In this document: piece by piece, positions 17,967-26,815 of the stretch
Layout of the letters: every line of letters starts with the position of its first letter
Numbering within the stretch: the first letter of the stretch is position 1
From: Chitinophaga agri
Lineage (GTDB): Bacteria > Bacteroidota > Bacteroidia > Chitinophagales > Chitinophagaceae
Reading direction: 5' to 3'
Assembly (NCBI RefSeq): GCF_010093065.1
Contig: NZ_CP048113.1
Location: 2,170,001 to 2,234,000, forward strand
DNA: 64,000 nt
The notes under the pieces: model-generated
What the model was told of the DNA's origin: nothing
The model's database searches: none
What the model saw: the letters and a program-made list of their open reading frames with translations, nothing else
Position numbers and translations under genes: made by a program

Positions 17967-18395
17967 ATGTCTAGAAAATTGTTATCCGATATTTTATCAG
18001 CCTTACTGGTGTTCCTTTTTATATATACCGGTATCAGTAAGTTGCTGGATTATAGCACATTCCGACGGCAACTGGGACAATCGCCTTTCATCACGCTATA
18101 TGCACCTATAATTGTTTGGGCATTGCCATTGGGGGAAATTATCATTGCGGGACTGCTATTATATACCCGCACACGTCTACTGGGGTTTTATCTGTCGTTT
18201 TTTCTAATGAGTCTTTTTACGTTCTATCTGATAGCTATGCTACAGCTTAGTTATTTTATTCCATGTTCGTGCGGGGGCGTATTACAGCATTTATCATGGA
18301 ATGCGCACATTGTTTTTAATATTGTATTCGTCGTATTATCAACTATTGGGGTACTGCTACACGCAAGACAATTACGTACACAATCTGCTATCTGA
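17967..18395 (+). CDS. MauE/DoxX-like redox-associated membrane protein
   Basis: 142 residues with four predicted transmembrane helices (about 8-27, 43-66, 71-94, 112-134). The N-terminal FLFIYTGISKLLDYSTFRRQL, with a Lys after the first helix, is the signature of the MauE/DoxX superfamily. A periplasmic-side Cys-Ser-Cys-Gly-Gly motif (C100, C102) sits between helices 3 and 4. MauE-type proteins are linked to disulfide formation in exported proteins, as in methylamine dehydrogenase maturation. Here the next gene makes a small exported protein with two cysteines, a natural candidate substrate. Redox role inferred, not shown. Confidence 0.75.
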   Translation: MSRKLLSDILSALLVFLFIYTGISKLLDYSTFRRQLGQSPFITLYAPIIVWALPLGEIIIAGLLLYTRTRLLGFYLSFFLMSLFTFYLIAMLQLSYFIPCSCGGVLQHLSWNAHIVFNIVFVVLSTIGVLLHARQLRTQSAI

Positions 18396-18483
18396 TCTCT
18401 GAAACAAAACGGCGTTTAATACAGGGGGAGCCGAAAACCTTCAGAACAGAGTAGGCATATCAATTATTTAAGTAAAACACACC

Positions 18484-18702
18484 ATGAAAAAGACACTTTC
18501 TTTAGCGTTTTTCGCTGCCGTATGCGCAGCAGGTACTGCCTTTGCAGGTAAATTACAGGAAGATACCCAATGGCTGCTGAACGATGATTCAGTTGTATAC
18601 GGTACTGTAAACCAGGTAAAAATACTCTATTGCACAGGCGCCAACAATGTACAATGTGCAGTAAGCCTGACTGGTGTTACCACCATCATCAGAAAAAGCT
18701 AG
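18484..18702 (+). CDS. Small exported two-cysteine peptide (DUF6520-like)
   Basis: 72 residues: signal peptide of 21 residues ending TAFA, then a 51-residue mature chain with only two cysteines, C50 and C58 (YCTGANNVQCAV), spaced to form one small disulfide loop. Size, composition and position next to a MauE-like gene resemble the small exported proteins annotated as DUF6520 in Bacteroidota; I am not certain of the family. A hairpin right after the gene may boost its expression over the following propeller gene. Possible roles are a secreted signalling or structural peptide. No enzymatic motif. Confidence 0.65.
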   Translation: MKKTLSLAFFAAVCAAGTAFAGKLQEDTQWLLNDDSVVYGTVNQVKILYCTGANNVQCAVSLTGVTTIIRKS

Positions 18703-18718
18703 CCGATTACCTATTAAG

Positions 18719-18752
18719 GCAGGAAGGGTTTACAACAACCTTCCTGCTTTGC
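18719..18752 (+). terminator. Intra-cassette hairpin, partial terminator
   Basis: GCAGGAAGG (18719-18727) pairs with CCTTCCTGC (18739-18747) around an 11-nt loop, then TTTGCTATT. The short T-run suggests incomplete termination between the peptide gene and the propeller gene 12 bp further on. Confidence 0.65.
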
Positions 18753-18764
18753 TATTAAACCTTT

Positions 18765-19829
18765 ATGAGAAAACACATCTATACCTTACTGTCGCTACTT
18801 GTAGCGGCTTTTCTTATTGTTGTCATATTAGTACTTACTGCGCCTGCTCCCAACAAACAACCTAATGGGTTCAAACGCGATTATCTGCAACCATCCGCAC
18901 TGAGCACCATTACGAAGATCCCTACCGGTAACAACATACTCGATATCATAGGCGCTGATGATAGCCTGTTCTACTTTTCCATAACAGGCAATCCGTCCAT
19001 GGTCATTGCTTCTACCTTAAAAGCTGATGCAGGCATAGATACCCTCCGGCTACCAGTACCTGCATCGATCAGCGACTCAGTAAGCGAATATTTCTTCTCC
19101 CAGCGTTGCAATGATCGTTTTATTGTCTTCGGTTATAACATACCATCTATCTATAGTATGCACCTTTCAGATACCAGCCGGCACACATATGCCGTCTTCT
19201 CAAGAGGTGGCTTTTCTCAGGGCTATGCATTACGCGATGGTAAACATTTCGTACTACGTAAACTGCACATCGAACAGAAAGACCAGTTATTTATACGGGT
19301 GAATCTGGATAATGACAGCATACTCACTGAAAACAGTCTTTCCGAATTACACCGGGATGGCGGCATGAGTACAGATGGTTCACTGACGTATGACAGAAGC
19401 ACCGGCCTATTCACTTACATCTATTATTACAGCAACCGTTTCTTCACGTTTGACAGCACCTTACAGCGAGTGAATAATGGTCATACTATTGATACCTTCG
19501 CCACATCGAGATTCACATTGGCCACTAATAAAGACGAATCAGGGCAGGTATATATGAATGCAGGTCCGGACATGATGGTCAATGGGTTCAGTTGCGCCGA
19601 CAATGGCATTCTTTATGTACAGGCGAAGTTAAAAGCGGATAATGATGAAGACGCCCTCTTCGGCGCACATACAGTGATCGACCTGTATGAGATCAGTTCA
19701 GGAAAATATATAGGCAGCTACTATCTGAATATACCTGCACGTACCAGGATCAATCAGCTTTTTGTACAGAGAGATAAACTGATCGTGCATAGTGCAGATC
19801 ATATCTTTGCGATACAATTACCCGACTAA
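18765..19829 (+). CDS. Membrane-anchored propeller-like protein of the MauE cassette
   Basis: 354 residues with one N-terminal transmembrane helix (about 7-27, LLSLLVAAFLIVVILVL) and no lipobox, so probably anchored in the inner membrane with the rest in the periplasm. The exported part has repeated strand-turn stretches (ILDIIGADDSLFYFSITG, RFIVFGYNIPSIYSMHL, HFVLRKLHIEQKDQLFIRVN, GILYVQAKLKADNDEDALFG, KLIVHSADHIFAIQL) that fit a six- or seven-bladed TolB/NHL-like propeller. No catalytic signature. Same strand and close spacing to the MauE-like and peptide genes mark it as part of one cassette. Its stop overlaps the convergent SusD stop by 4 bp. Confidence 0.65.
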   Translation: MRKHIYTLLSLLVAAFLIVVILVLTAPAPNKQPNGFKRDYLQPSALSTITKIPTGNNILDIIGADDSLFYFSITGNPSMVIASTLKADAGIDTLRLPVPASISDSVSEYFFSQRCNDRFIVFGYNIPSIYSMHLSDTSRHTYAVFSRGGFSQGYALRDGKHFVLRKLHIEQKDQLFIRVNLDNDSILTENSLSELHRDGGMSTDGSLTYDRSTGLFTYIYYYSNRFFTFDSTLQRVNNGHTIDTFATSRFTLATNKDESGQVYMNAGPDMMVNGFSCADNGILYVQAKLKADNDEDALFGAHTVIDLYEISSGKYIGSYYLNIPARTRINQLFVQRDKLIVHSADHIFAIQLPD

Positions 19830-21181
19830 TAACCATCATTCTGACGAAGGTGGGGGTTCCTATTCAGTTCTTCCTGTGGAATAGGGTATAATGCGGCGGT
19901 CGTTTTCCATCCGGGTTTTAATGCGTGCATGATAGAATCGAGATGACCCGTACGACTCAGACTGATCCAACGATCGCCCCACTCGGTAAAGAGCTCCATC
20001 CGGCGTTCTCTATCGACGTATATCAGGCAGGAATCCCGCATGGTATCTGCACGCAATGGCTGCAAGCCGGCGCGCGACCTCAGTACATTCAGATCCGCAA
20101 GGGCAGCGCCTACATTATTTAACATGGCCTGTGCTTCCGCACGTATGAGGTACTGTTCTTCTATCCGCAGTAACATCACATACTCCTCTCTTCCCGGAGC
20201 CGCAGCTGTCCTGTTACGATATTTGCAGGCATGATGATACAATGTACCTCCATAAGTAAAGGAACCGGTCCAGTATGTCCTTCTCTTATCACCGGTTTCA
20301 AACGTCTGCATGAAGTCCGTCGTAAACGGATAAAAAGACAAACTACCCGTCGGGTTTACAGGCAGGAAGGTTTGTCCGATAAAAGTATATCCTTCGTCAC
20401 GCCATAGCTGTAAAATAGCCGGACGGCTGTTACGCAGGAACACGCTGTCTGGTGAGACCAGCGGGGTATAATCTCCTGAGTTGATCACTTCCGAAGCAAC
20501 GGTAATGGCATCCTCCCACCTCTCACGTTGTAAATAGACCCTCGCCAGTAGTGCCTTAGCGGACCATTTGTTGGCCCTCACCTTCTCTCCTGCTACATAA
20601 TAAGGCGCCAGTACAGCGCTGGCATAGGACAGGTCAATAATGATACGTTTATATACAGAGTCAATATCAGCCTGTGATGCCAATGCCGTTTCATTGACAT
20701 CAGTCGTCGTGACGAGGGGTACCCTGCCCCAGCAGCTGACCATATAATAGTAACAGTAGGCACGCAGGAACTTTGCCTCGCCTTTGAGTTGCCGTGCCTT
20801 TCCTGTGGATAGCCCGGTATGTGTTTCAATACCTTCGATCATGGCATTCGCGCCGTAAATGATCTGGTATATTTTTCTCCAGCTGGCCAGTATCTGCATA
20901 TCTTCTGCAGGGATCGCATTGTTCACATATTTCAGCTGACTGCTGTTCAGGGTGGTCAGTTCATCGGCTGTCATGCCGTTGATAAGGGGCAGGATATTAC
21001 TCGGGAAATAATCTGACAACTGAAAATACAGGTTTGCTACCGCAGCATCTGCGAGCCGGTCATTGGTATAGACATCCTCCGCCGGGATCTCGTCCGACGG
21101 TGAATCCACCATGATCAGCTGCCTACAGGAAACTGTCAGTAGTAAACAAGAAACAATAAAATACAATACGCGATACGACAT
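19826..21181 (-). CDS. SusD/RagB family lipoprotein, second pair
   Basis: 451 residues from the ATG at 21181, preceded by a real Shine-Dalgarno (GGAGGAGAG), unusual in this window; the frame runs on upstream into the SusC gene but without a signal. Lipoprotein signal MSYRVLYFIVSCLLLTVSC. SusD features: DEIPAEDVYTNDRLADAAVANLY, AKFLRAYCYYYMVSCWGRVPLV, YLIRAEAQAML, and ERRMELFTEWGDRWISLSRTG. Shorter than the first SusD in the window. It follows the STN-type SusC by 11 bp and should form its surface lid. No enzyme gene accompanies this pair, so the ligand is unknown. Confidence 0.93.
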   Translation of the reverse strand: MSYRVLYFIVSCLLLTVSCRQLIMVDSPSDEIPAEDVYTNDRLADAAVANLYFQLSDYFPSNILPLINGMTADELTTLNSSQLKYVNNAIPAEDMQILASWRKIYQIIYGANAMIEGIETHTGLSTGKARQLKGEAKFLRAYCYYYMVSCWGRVPLVTTTDVNETALASQADIDSVYKRIIIDLSYASAVLAPYYVAGEKVRANKWSAKALLARVYLQRERWEDAITVASEVINSGDYTPLVSPDSVFLRNSRPAILQLWRDEGYTFIGQTFLPVNPTGSLSFYPFTTDFMQTFETGDKRRTYWTGSFTYGGTLYHHACKYRNRTAAAPGREEYVMLLRIEEQYLIRAEAQAMLNNVGAALADLNVLRSRAGLQPLRADTMRDSCLIYVDRERRMELFTEWGDRWISLSRTGHLDSIMHALKPGWKTTAALYPIPQEELNRNPHLRQNDGY

Positions 21182-21192
21182 CTCTCCTCCGC

Positions 21193-24100
21193 TTATAATG
21201 TTAACTGAACACCGCTGGTCACAACCCTCAGCGGGGGCATCATCATCTGTGTTTCCGGATCTGCCCCCTGATAACCAGTTAGCGTAAATAGGTTCTGCCC
21301 CTGCACATATATCCTGCACAACTGTAGTTTCAATTTCCTCATCACCGTTTCCGGCAGGGTATACGAAATAAATAAATTCTTCACTCTCAGATAAGACGCA
21401 TCCTGGTATACGGCGTTGGATGAGACCAGCTTACTACTCTGGTCAAAAGCCAGATTGCCAGCGGTAACCGACGCCCGGGGTATATGCGTAATGTCACCCG
21501 GTTGACGCCATCGCTGCAAACTTTCGGTCAGCTGATTGGCAAATTCTCCCGGACGTATGGCAGGCATTACCCCCTGCTGCCTGATGAATTGCAAAAAGAT
21601 ACCGAGATTGAATTGCTTATACCGGAAATCGTTCTGAATACCACCATAATACGCAGGATCTATATTGGCGATCGTCACATTATCAGTGAGGGCCGATAAC
21701 TTACCATCCTTATTGACATCTTCAAACTGCACGATGCCCGTCTGGGGATCAACACCTGTGAAATGGTATCCGCGCAGGATATTCAGTGACTGTCCGATCA
21801 CGTAGGCATTCGCATAGGAAGATACAGCGAGGCTCTGGAATTTCTTCAGTTTATTACTGAAGAAAGAGATGTTAGCGGTAGTGGTCCAGGAGAAATCCTT
21901 ATGACTGATATTGTTATTGCGTAATTCAAATTCCCAGCCGGTATTTTCAACAACGGCGGGCAGGTTGGCCTGATAGCTGGTAAAGCCCGTTACCCCTGGC
22001 AACTGATACCCTACCAGCTGGTTGCTACTACGGTTACAGTATTTAGCTGCGGAGAAGAAGAGTTTGTCCTGGAAGAAACCGAGTTCGATCGCTGCCTCCA
22101 TTTTAACATTCTCTTCCCAGCTGTATTTGTCATCCGCAATACGCAGCGGATACAGTGTATTATCTCCCTGGTAGCTACTACCAGCGCCATAGTTACGCAT
22201 GTACTGATAATCCGTGATCTGATCATTGCCCGTGATACCTCCGCTGGCTCTCAGTTTGCCATAGCTTAGCCAGGACATGCGTTTGGAGAATGGCTCTTCT
22301 GTGAACACCCAGGCCAGTCCGACGGAACCGAAATCTCCGAACTGCCTTCCCGGACCAAAACGGGAAGAACCATCCCGGCGGTAACTGACGTTCACCAGAT
22401 ATTTATGCTGCCAGTCATAGGTGAAGCGGGTGAAGAAGGAGATATACCGGTAGAGGGCATAGGTATTGGGCCGGCGGATAATGGTATCAGCCTCCTCGAG
22501 TGTATGCATGGCGGTTTCATCAGTATATCCCTGTCCGATGGCCAGCGTGCCATTCCTGGTGGTTTGCTGCCAGGTACCACCTACCAGCGCATGCAGGTGA
22601 CCCTTTCCAATACCGACCGTATAATCGGCCTGTGGCTCTACGATGAAAGACTCTCTTCTGTTCTGGGCAGAGCGGATGAAACTCGTAGGTGCATTATTGG
22701 GATGCTGGGAAGACTGGGGGAAAGAAAAAAACTGCTTCATGCGAATGTCTGACACACCCAGGCTGGTCTTTAGGATAAGGCCTTGCAACACGCGGTAGCG
22801 CAACACCATGTTCCCCAGCAGGTTATTAGTCTGGCTGCTGGCCCGTTGTTCCAGATAGGCCTCCGGATTATCAAACTGCGACCCCCAGTAGAAATGTCCG
22901 GTACTGTCAAACAGCGGAAAATTCGGCGGCAGATTGTAAAAGGTAAAGATATCACTGGCGATGGTCTTGTTCTTATCGGCCAGGAAACTGGCCGTCACAT
23001 TCGCTTCCAGCCTGTGTTCAGGATGGTGATGCTGAAAGCTGACACGCATGCCGCCCCGGCGATAACTAAGGTCGGCTGGCAGTACCGAGCCTTCACGATG
23101 GAAGTTACCCGCTGCGAGAAATGTATTATAATTATTCCCTTTAGAGAAGGTCAGCTGCGCATTCGTAATGGGCGCAGTTCCACCCATTAACCTTTTAGAC
23201 CAGTTGATATTTTGCGTCGTATCCCACAACATCAGGTCGGGAGCACCGGCAGCCGACGGCTGTACGCGATCATTCACAAACGCTTCTCTCCGTATGGCCA
23301 GATAGTCGCTGATATTCAGCATAGACATCTCACCGGTGGAAACGCCGATACCTGTACGTACGTTCAGGTCCAGCTTCCGCTTACCTGGAGTCCCTTTTTT
23401 TGTGGTGATCAGCACGACACCATTCGCGCCCCTGGAACCGTAGATGGCAGTAGCATCTGCATCTTTCAGCACATCAATACTTTCTATGTCTGCAGGATTG
23501 ATACTGTTAAAAGGACTGATGCGCCCTGCAGCACCATATAGATCTTCTGTAGTATTAAGTGGCGTAATATCAAAGGGCACACCATCGATGATAAAAAGCG
23601 GATCATTGCCGGCAGCAATAGAGTTGCGGCCACGGATAAACAGTTTGACCTGTGCACCGGGTAGTCCGCTGGTAGTAGTGACCTGTACACCAGGGATCTG
23701 TCCCTGCAATGCGGAGAGTACATTCGTGACCGGCTGTGTTTCCAGCTGACTGGCAGTCATTCTGCTGACAGCTCCTGTGAGCAGGCGTTTACTGCTGGAC
23801 CCATATCCGATCACGACGGTTGCGTCGAGCGTATTCGTCGCATCGGCCAGCTGTATTTCATGTAAGCGTACACTATGGAGCAAGGTATCTATGGTACGAT
23901 ACCCCAGCGAAGAAATATGTATGGATGCCGGTGAAGGAATATTAAATAGTTCAAACTCGCCGGCGGCGTTTGTGGTAACACCGCGGGAGGTGCCTGTGAG
24001 GAGAACGGTGGCACCCGGAATAGGCTGATCGTTAACATCTGTTACGCGCCCTCTTATAGTGACCACAGGTCTATCATCCGGCGCAGCTGTGGTTTTATTC

Positions 24101-24435
24101 CCGGTTGCAGCTACCTGCAGATAAATACGTTTGCCTTGCCTGATCCAGCTGACACGCCTGCTCTTTAGCAGGTGATTCAGTACATCCTCCAGAGACGCAT
24201 TTTTGTAAGAGAGATCCACCCGCTCATCTCCGTCTATAATGGCATTATCAAATACGAAATAATAGCCCGTCTGCCGTGCGATACGTTTAAAAACTTCATT
24301 CAGTGGAATTTTTTTTCCGGAAATAGATATCCTGGAACTATCCGCTGCATCCTGCGCTACCAGTAAGGTAACCGGAAACAGCAGACAGCACAATACCAAT
24401 AGGATCCTGATCGCCTTACAAACATGCTTTACCAT
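21193..24435 (-). CDS. SusC/RagA transporter with N-terminal STN signalling domain
   Basis: 1080 residues. Signal peptide ending LLVAQ, then an STN domain (about 36-106: ISGKKIPLNEVFKRIARQTG ... LEDVLNHLLKSRRVSW), a carboxypeptidase-regulatory-like domain (VTIRGRVTDVNDQPIPGATV, about 125-205), the TDAT-VVIGYGSSSKR signature region, plug (FIRGRNSIAAGNDPLFIIDG) and barrel to the C-terminus. The STN domain contacts the FecR anti-sigma factor in the periplasm, so substrate binding outside can induce the operon. Its gene lies 52 bp downstream of fecR in the same direction. The C-terminal residues (VVTSGVQLTL) lack the usual terminal aromatic. Substrate unknown. Confidence 0.95.
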   Translation of the reverse strand: MVKHVCKAIRILLVLCCLLFPVTLLVAQDAADSSRISISGKKIPLNEVFKRIARQTGYYFVFDNAIIDGDERVDLSYKNASLEDVLNHLLKSRRVSWIRQGKRIYLQVAATGNKTTAAPDDRPVVTIRGRVTDVNDQPIPGATVLLTGTSRGVTTNAAGEFELFNIPSPASIHISSLGYRTIDTLLHSVRLHEIQLADATNTLDATVVIGYGSSSKRLLTGAVSRMTASQLETQPVTNVLSALQGQIPGVQVTTTSGLPGAQVKLFIRGRNSIAAGNDPLFIIDGVPFDITPLNTTEDLYGAAGRISPFNSINPADIESIDVLKDADATAIYGSRGANGVVLITTKKGTPGKRKLDLNVRTGIGVSTGEMSMLNISDYLAIRREAFVNDRVQPSAAGAPDLMLWDTTQNINWSKRLMGGTAPITNAQLTFSKGNNYNTFLAAGNFHREGSVLPADLSYRRGGMRVSFQHHHPEHRLEANVTASFLADKNKTIASDIFTFYNLPPNFPLFDSTGHFYWGSQFDNPEAYLEQRASSQTNNLLGNMVLRYRVLQGLILKTSLGVSDIRMKQFFSFPQSSQHPNNAPTSFIRSAQNRRESFIVEPQADYTVGIGKGHLHALVGGTWQQTTRNGTLAIGQGYTDETAMHTLEEADTIIRRPNTYALYRYISFFTRFTYDWQHKYLVNVSYRRDGSSRFGPGRQFGDFGSVGLAWVFTEEPFSKRMSWLSYGKLRASGGITGNDQITDYQYMRNYGAGSSYQGDNTLYPLRIADDKYSWEENVKMEAAIELGFFQDKLFFSAAKYCNRSSNQLVGYQLPGVTGFTSYQANLPAVVENTGWEFELRNNNISHKDFSWTTTANISFFSNKLKKFQSLAVSSYANAYVIGQSLNILRGYHFTGVDPQTGIVQFEDVNKDGKLSALTDNVTIANIDPAYYGGIQNDFRYKQFNLGIFLQFIRQQGVMPAIRPGEFANQLTESLQRWRQPGDITHIPRASVTAGNLAFDQSSKLVSSNAVYQDASYLRVKNLFISYTLPETVMRKLKLQLCRIYVQGQNLFTLTGYQGADPETQMMMPPLRVVTSGVQLTL

Positions 24436-24487
24436 CTCATACGTTTATGGTACGGATATTATAGGTGGCTTTCGAAACAGATGTGGC

Positions 24488-25711
24488 TTATTTTGTCCTA
24501 AGATATATCTTATCCTCCGTAATACGATAGGTTATGCCGGATGTTTTGTCGAGGCTTTCAAGAAATTCAGTGACCGGCTGATCCCGTTCTATGACACCCG
24601 TTAGCATCTTACTGGCCAGTTCCGGGTCTTCAAATGTCAACCGCTTGCCATACCAGCGGAATAATACAGCCTCCAATGTCCCCAGTGGCTGATTATAATA
24701 TGCATATTCTCCTTTTCTCCAGGCCAGCGTGATATTTTCATCAAAAGGCGCCTCTTCCTGGCGATAGCCATTACGGTATATTGCCTGCACACCGGGCGTA
24801 AGATAGAGCATGTCGCCATCGCCGGTATTACTCATTACGCGTCCGGATACCAGTGACGTTGTGATGAGCGACTCCGAATACGCGTTCACGTTAAAAGAGG
24901 TACCCAGTACAGTGACAGAGGTGCTGGGGGTATGTACGATGAAGGGTTGATCCGCTTTCTCGGCGATCTCAAAATAGGCTTCCCCTTCCAGGTATACTTC
25001 CCTGTGATGGCCATCAAATGAGAAAGGGAATTTGAGGCGGGAGAAGGCATTCAGATGAACGATGGAGCCATCTGACAATTCTACTTTATAGTCCTTACCG
25101 GTTGGTACGAACAATGTGTTCCACCCACTGGTACTGCTGCGCGGCTGGAAAGACAGCCTATCCGCACTTGGGTGCAGAACGGCCTTTTTTGTATTGATGT
25201 TGGCAGCAACGTCACCTGTCAGGCGAACGGTATCACCATCCTCCAGCAGCAAACGTACATCTCCCCAAACAGGAAGTGCGGCAGCCAGTTCAGTACCATG
25301 ATCCCCTTTTACGGAAGCAGAGCGACCGTCCAGCAGATAATATCCACCAGCAGCGATCAGTATGGTTACCGCGGCGGCGAGCCACCATGTATTGCGGGAG
25401 CGGGCTGTAACAGTAGGATCAATAGCAACGACAGGGGTTGTGCCGGCGATACCAGGCACTTTCTGTGTACCTTTTTTCTCTTCATCGGCATGCAATAAAG
25501 ACAATACACTGCTCCAGGCCCTTTCGTTATGAAGATCGTTCATAAAATCGGGGCCTACGGTGTCGCGGGCACCTTCCAATTCTTCAAGACAACGGCGTAC
25601 ATTCGGATCTACCCGGGCAATCTGCTCCAGGTAACGGTTGTCCTCATCGCTGATGTCGCCACTCAATTTCTCGAGTATCAGCTGAAAGATATGTTCCTCG
25701 TTGTAACTCAT
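24488..25711 (-). CDS. FecR family anti-sigma factor (DUF4974 type)
   Basis: 407 residues. Cytoplasmic N-terminal region (about 1-120), one transmembrane helix (about 128-145, WWLAAAVTILIAAGGYYLL), FecR domain (about 170-320: VRLLLEDGDTVRLTG, FVPTGKDYKVELSDGSIVHL, EVYLEGEAYFEIA, VTVLGTSFNVNAY) and C-terminal DUF4974 (EAVLFRWYGKRLTFEDPELA ... SGITYRI). It transmits the signal from the STN-SusC to the sigma factor encoded 44 bp upstream. All domains are intact, in contrast to its partner sigma protein. Confidence 0.94.
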   Translation of the reverse strand: MSYNEEHIFQLILEKLSGDISDEDNRYLEQIARVDPNVRRCLEELEGARDTVGPDFMNDLHNERAWSSVLSLLHADEEKKGTQKVPGIAGTTPVVAIDPTVTARSRNTWWLAAAVTILIAAGGYYLLDGRSASVKGDHGTELAAALPVWGDVRLLLEDGDTVRLTGDVAANINTKKAVLHPSADRLSFQPRSSTSGWNTLFVPTGKDYKVELSDGSIVHLNAFSRLKFPFSFDGHHREVYLEGEAYFEIAEKADQPFIVHTPSTSVTVLGTSFNVNAYSESLITTSLVSGRVMSNTGDGDMLYLTPGVQAIYRNGYRQEEAPFDENITLAWRKGEYAYYNQPLGTLEAVLFRWYGKRLTFEDPELASKMLTGVIERDQPVTEFLESLDKTSGITYRITEDKIYLRTK

Positions 25712-25754
25712 GTGGGATTACTCATTACGGGCAATAGGTTTTCGTTGGCACTAC

Positions 25755-26267
25755 TCATCTTATCCGGCGTATCAGGGATTTTAGGGCGTCAGTACATTTG
25801 CTTTTCAACTCCTGAATACATAATAGTATAGTAGACAGATCCGGTCGGAATCCTTCTTCTGATGGCATAGATAAACTGATTCCCATGCTAACATCCAACA
25901 TCACTGGCCTTCTCCGATGCAGCGTGAAGTCCTGTAAAGGCAATAATACCGGCTGCATCAGTAAGAACCCCGGGTCATTCGATAACCGGTTATTAGAGGA
26001 GCCTTTTCTCAGGATGTTCACACAACTGTTGTGCACCAGCCTGTAAAAATAGCCTCCTACCGAATGTTCTATTTCCAAATATAACTTCTCTTCCCAAACC
26101 TGCACAAAAAGATGTCTTACCAACTTCTCTGCGTCTTCCATGTTGTTCAGCATCATACGCGCTTTCAGACAGAGCGGCTTATAATATTTCATAAAGAAAT
26201 ACTGATAGGCTTTTATTTCGCCCTCTTTAAGTGCGAGTAGCATTGCCGAATCATCCATTTGCTGCAT
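25755..26267 (-). CDS. ECF-type sigma factor-like protein with region 2 only
   Basis: 170 residues from the ATG at 26267; the frame is open to a TTG at 26330, but the family normally starts just before the DSAMLLALKEGEIKAYQYFF helix. Region 2 is recognisable: FMKYYKPLCLKARMML, MEDAEKLVRHLFVQVWEE (region 2.2-like) and YFYRLVHNSCVNILRKG (region 2.4-like). After about residue 95 the expected sigma region 4 helix-turn-helix is absent: the tail (PLQDFTLHRRRPVMLDVSMG ... IQELKSKCTDALKSLIRRIR) does not resemble it, and the other two frames of the same strand show no region 4 either. Only 43 bp separate the stop from fecR. It may be degenerate, or a sigma-like protein that works without region 4. Confidence 0.7.
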   Translation of the reverse strand: MQQMDDSAMLLALKEGEIKAYQYFFMKYYKPLCLKARMMLNNMEDAEKLVRHLFVQVWEEKLYLEIEHSVGGYFYRLVHNSCVNILRKGSSNNRLSNDPGFLLMQPVLLPLQDFTLHRRRPVMLDVSMGISLSMPSEEGFRPDLSTILLCIQELKSKCTDALKSLIRRIR

Positions 26268-26353
26268 ACAGAGATGTTTTGGGATAGTTAACAGTAGTCG
26301 GCTGTAAATATCCGCTTTCCAGCAGCGCAAAAGAGTTAATTACATGTTAACAC

Positions 26354-26384
26354 GCATATATTATGCATTGTTTCACAGGTGAAA
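26354..26384. promoter_or_regulatory. Two palindromes upstream of the sigma/FecR/SusCD operon
   Basis: GCATA-TAT-TATGC (26354-26366) and TTTCAC-AG-GTGAAA (26371-26384), both perfect, lie 87-117 bp upstream of the sigma gene start in a 139-bp gap after the receiver gene. They are likely operator or promoter elements; no clear TAnnTTTG box was found beside them. Confidence 0.35.
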
Positions 26385-26406
26385 GATAACTAATATTTGG
26401 GCTTTA

Positions 26407-26787
26407 TCACATATTGAATTTATTTTTCAGGAGCTCCAGCAGGATATCCTGATCGATGGGCTTGGATACATACTCGGACGCCCCGGCTGCCAGGCATTTC
26501 TCCCGGTCCCCCACCATAGCCTGTGCCGTTACTGCAATAACGGGTATAGTGGCCAGTTGCTGATCCGCCCGTATCATCTCTAAAGCTTCATAGCCATCCA
26601 TTTCCGGCATCATCATGTCGAGCAGGACCACCCCGATATCCGGCTGGTCGGTCAGTAATTGTAACCCCGTCTGTGCATCCATCGCGGTAATACATTCATA
26701 TCCTTTGGCTTTCAATACCATACGCAATGCGTAGATATTTCTTGTATCATCGTCAATGATCAGCACTTTTTTGGAAGAGGATCCCAT
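26407..26787 (-). CDS. Stand-alone receiver-domain response regulator
   Basis: 126 residues from the ATG at 26787 (MGSSSKKVLIIDDDTRN); the frame continues upstream without a receiver-like start. A full CheY-like fold: acidic pocket D12/D13, phospho-acceptor Asp 57 (VVLLDMMMPEMDGYE), Thr in VTAQAM and Lys in YVSKPID. No output domain. It lies 28 bp after the three-receiver hybrid kinase gene and closely resembles that protein's third receiver (both have MMMPEMDGYE and a GDREKC motif), so it probably arose by duplication and shuttles phosphate in the same relay. Confidence 0.9.
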   Translation of the reverse strand: MGSSSKKVLIIDDDTRNIYALRMVLKAKGYECITAMDAQTGLQLLTDQPDIGVVLLDMMMPEMDGYEALEMIRADQQLATIPVIAVTAQAMVGDREKCLAAGASEYVSKPIDQDILLELLKNKFNM

Positions 26788-26815
26788 GCGGTTGTATATT
26801 CTTTGTCTTTTAATG

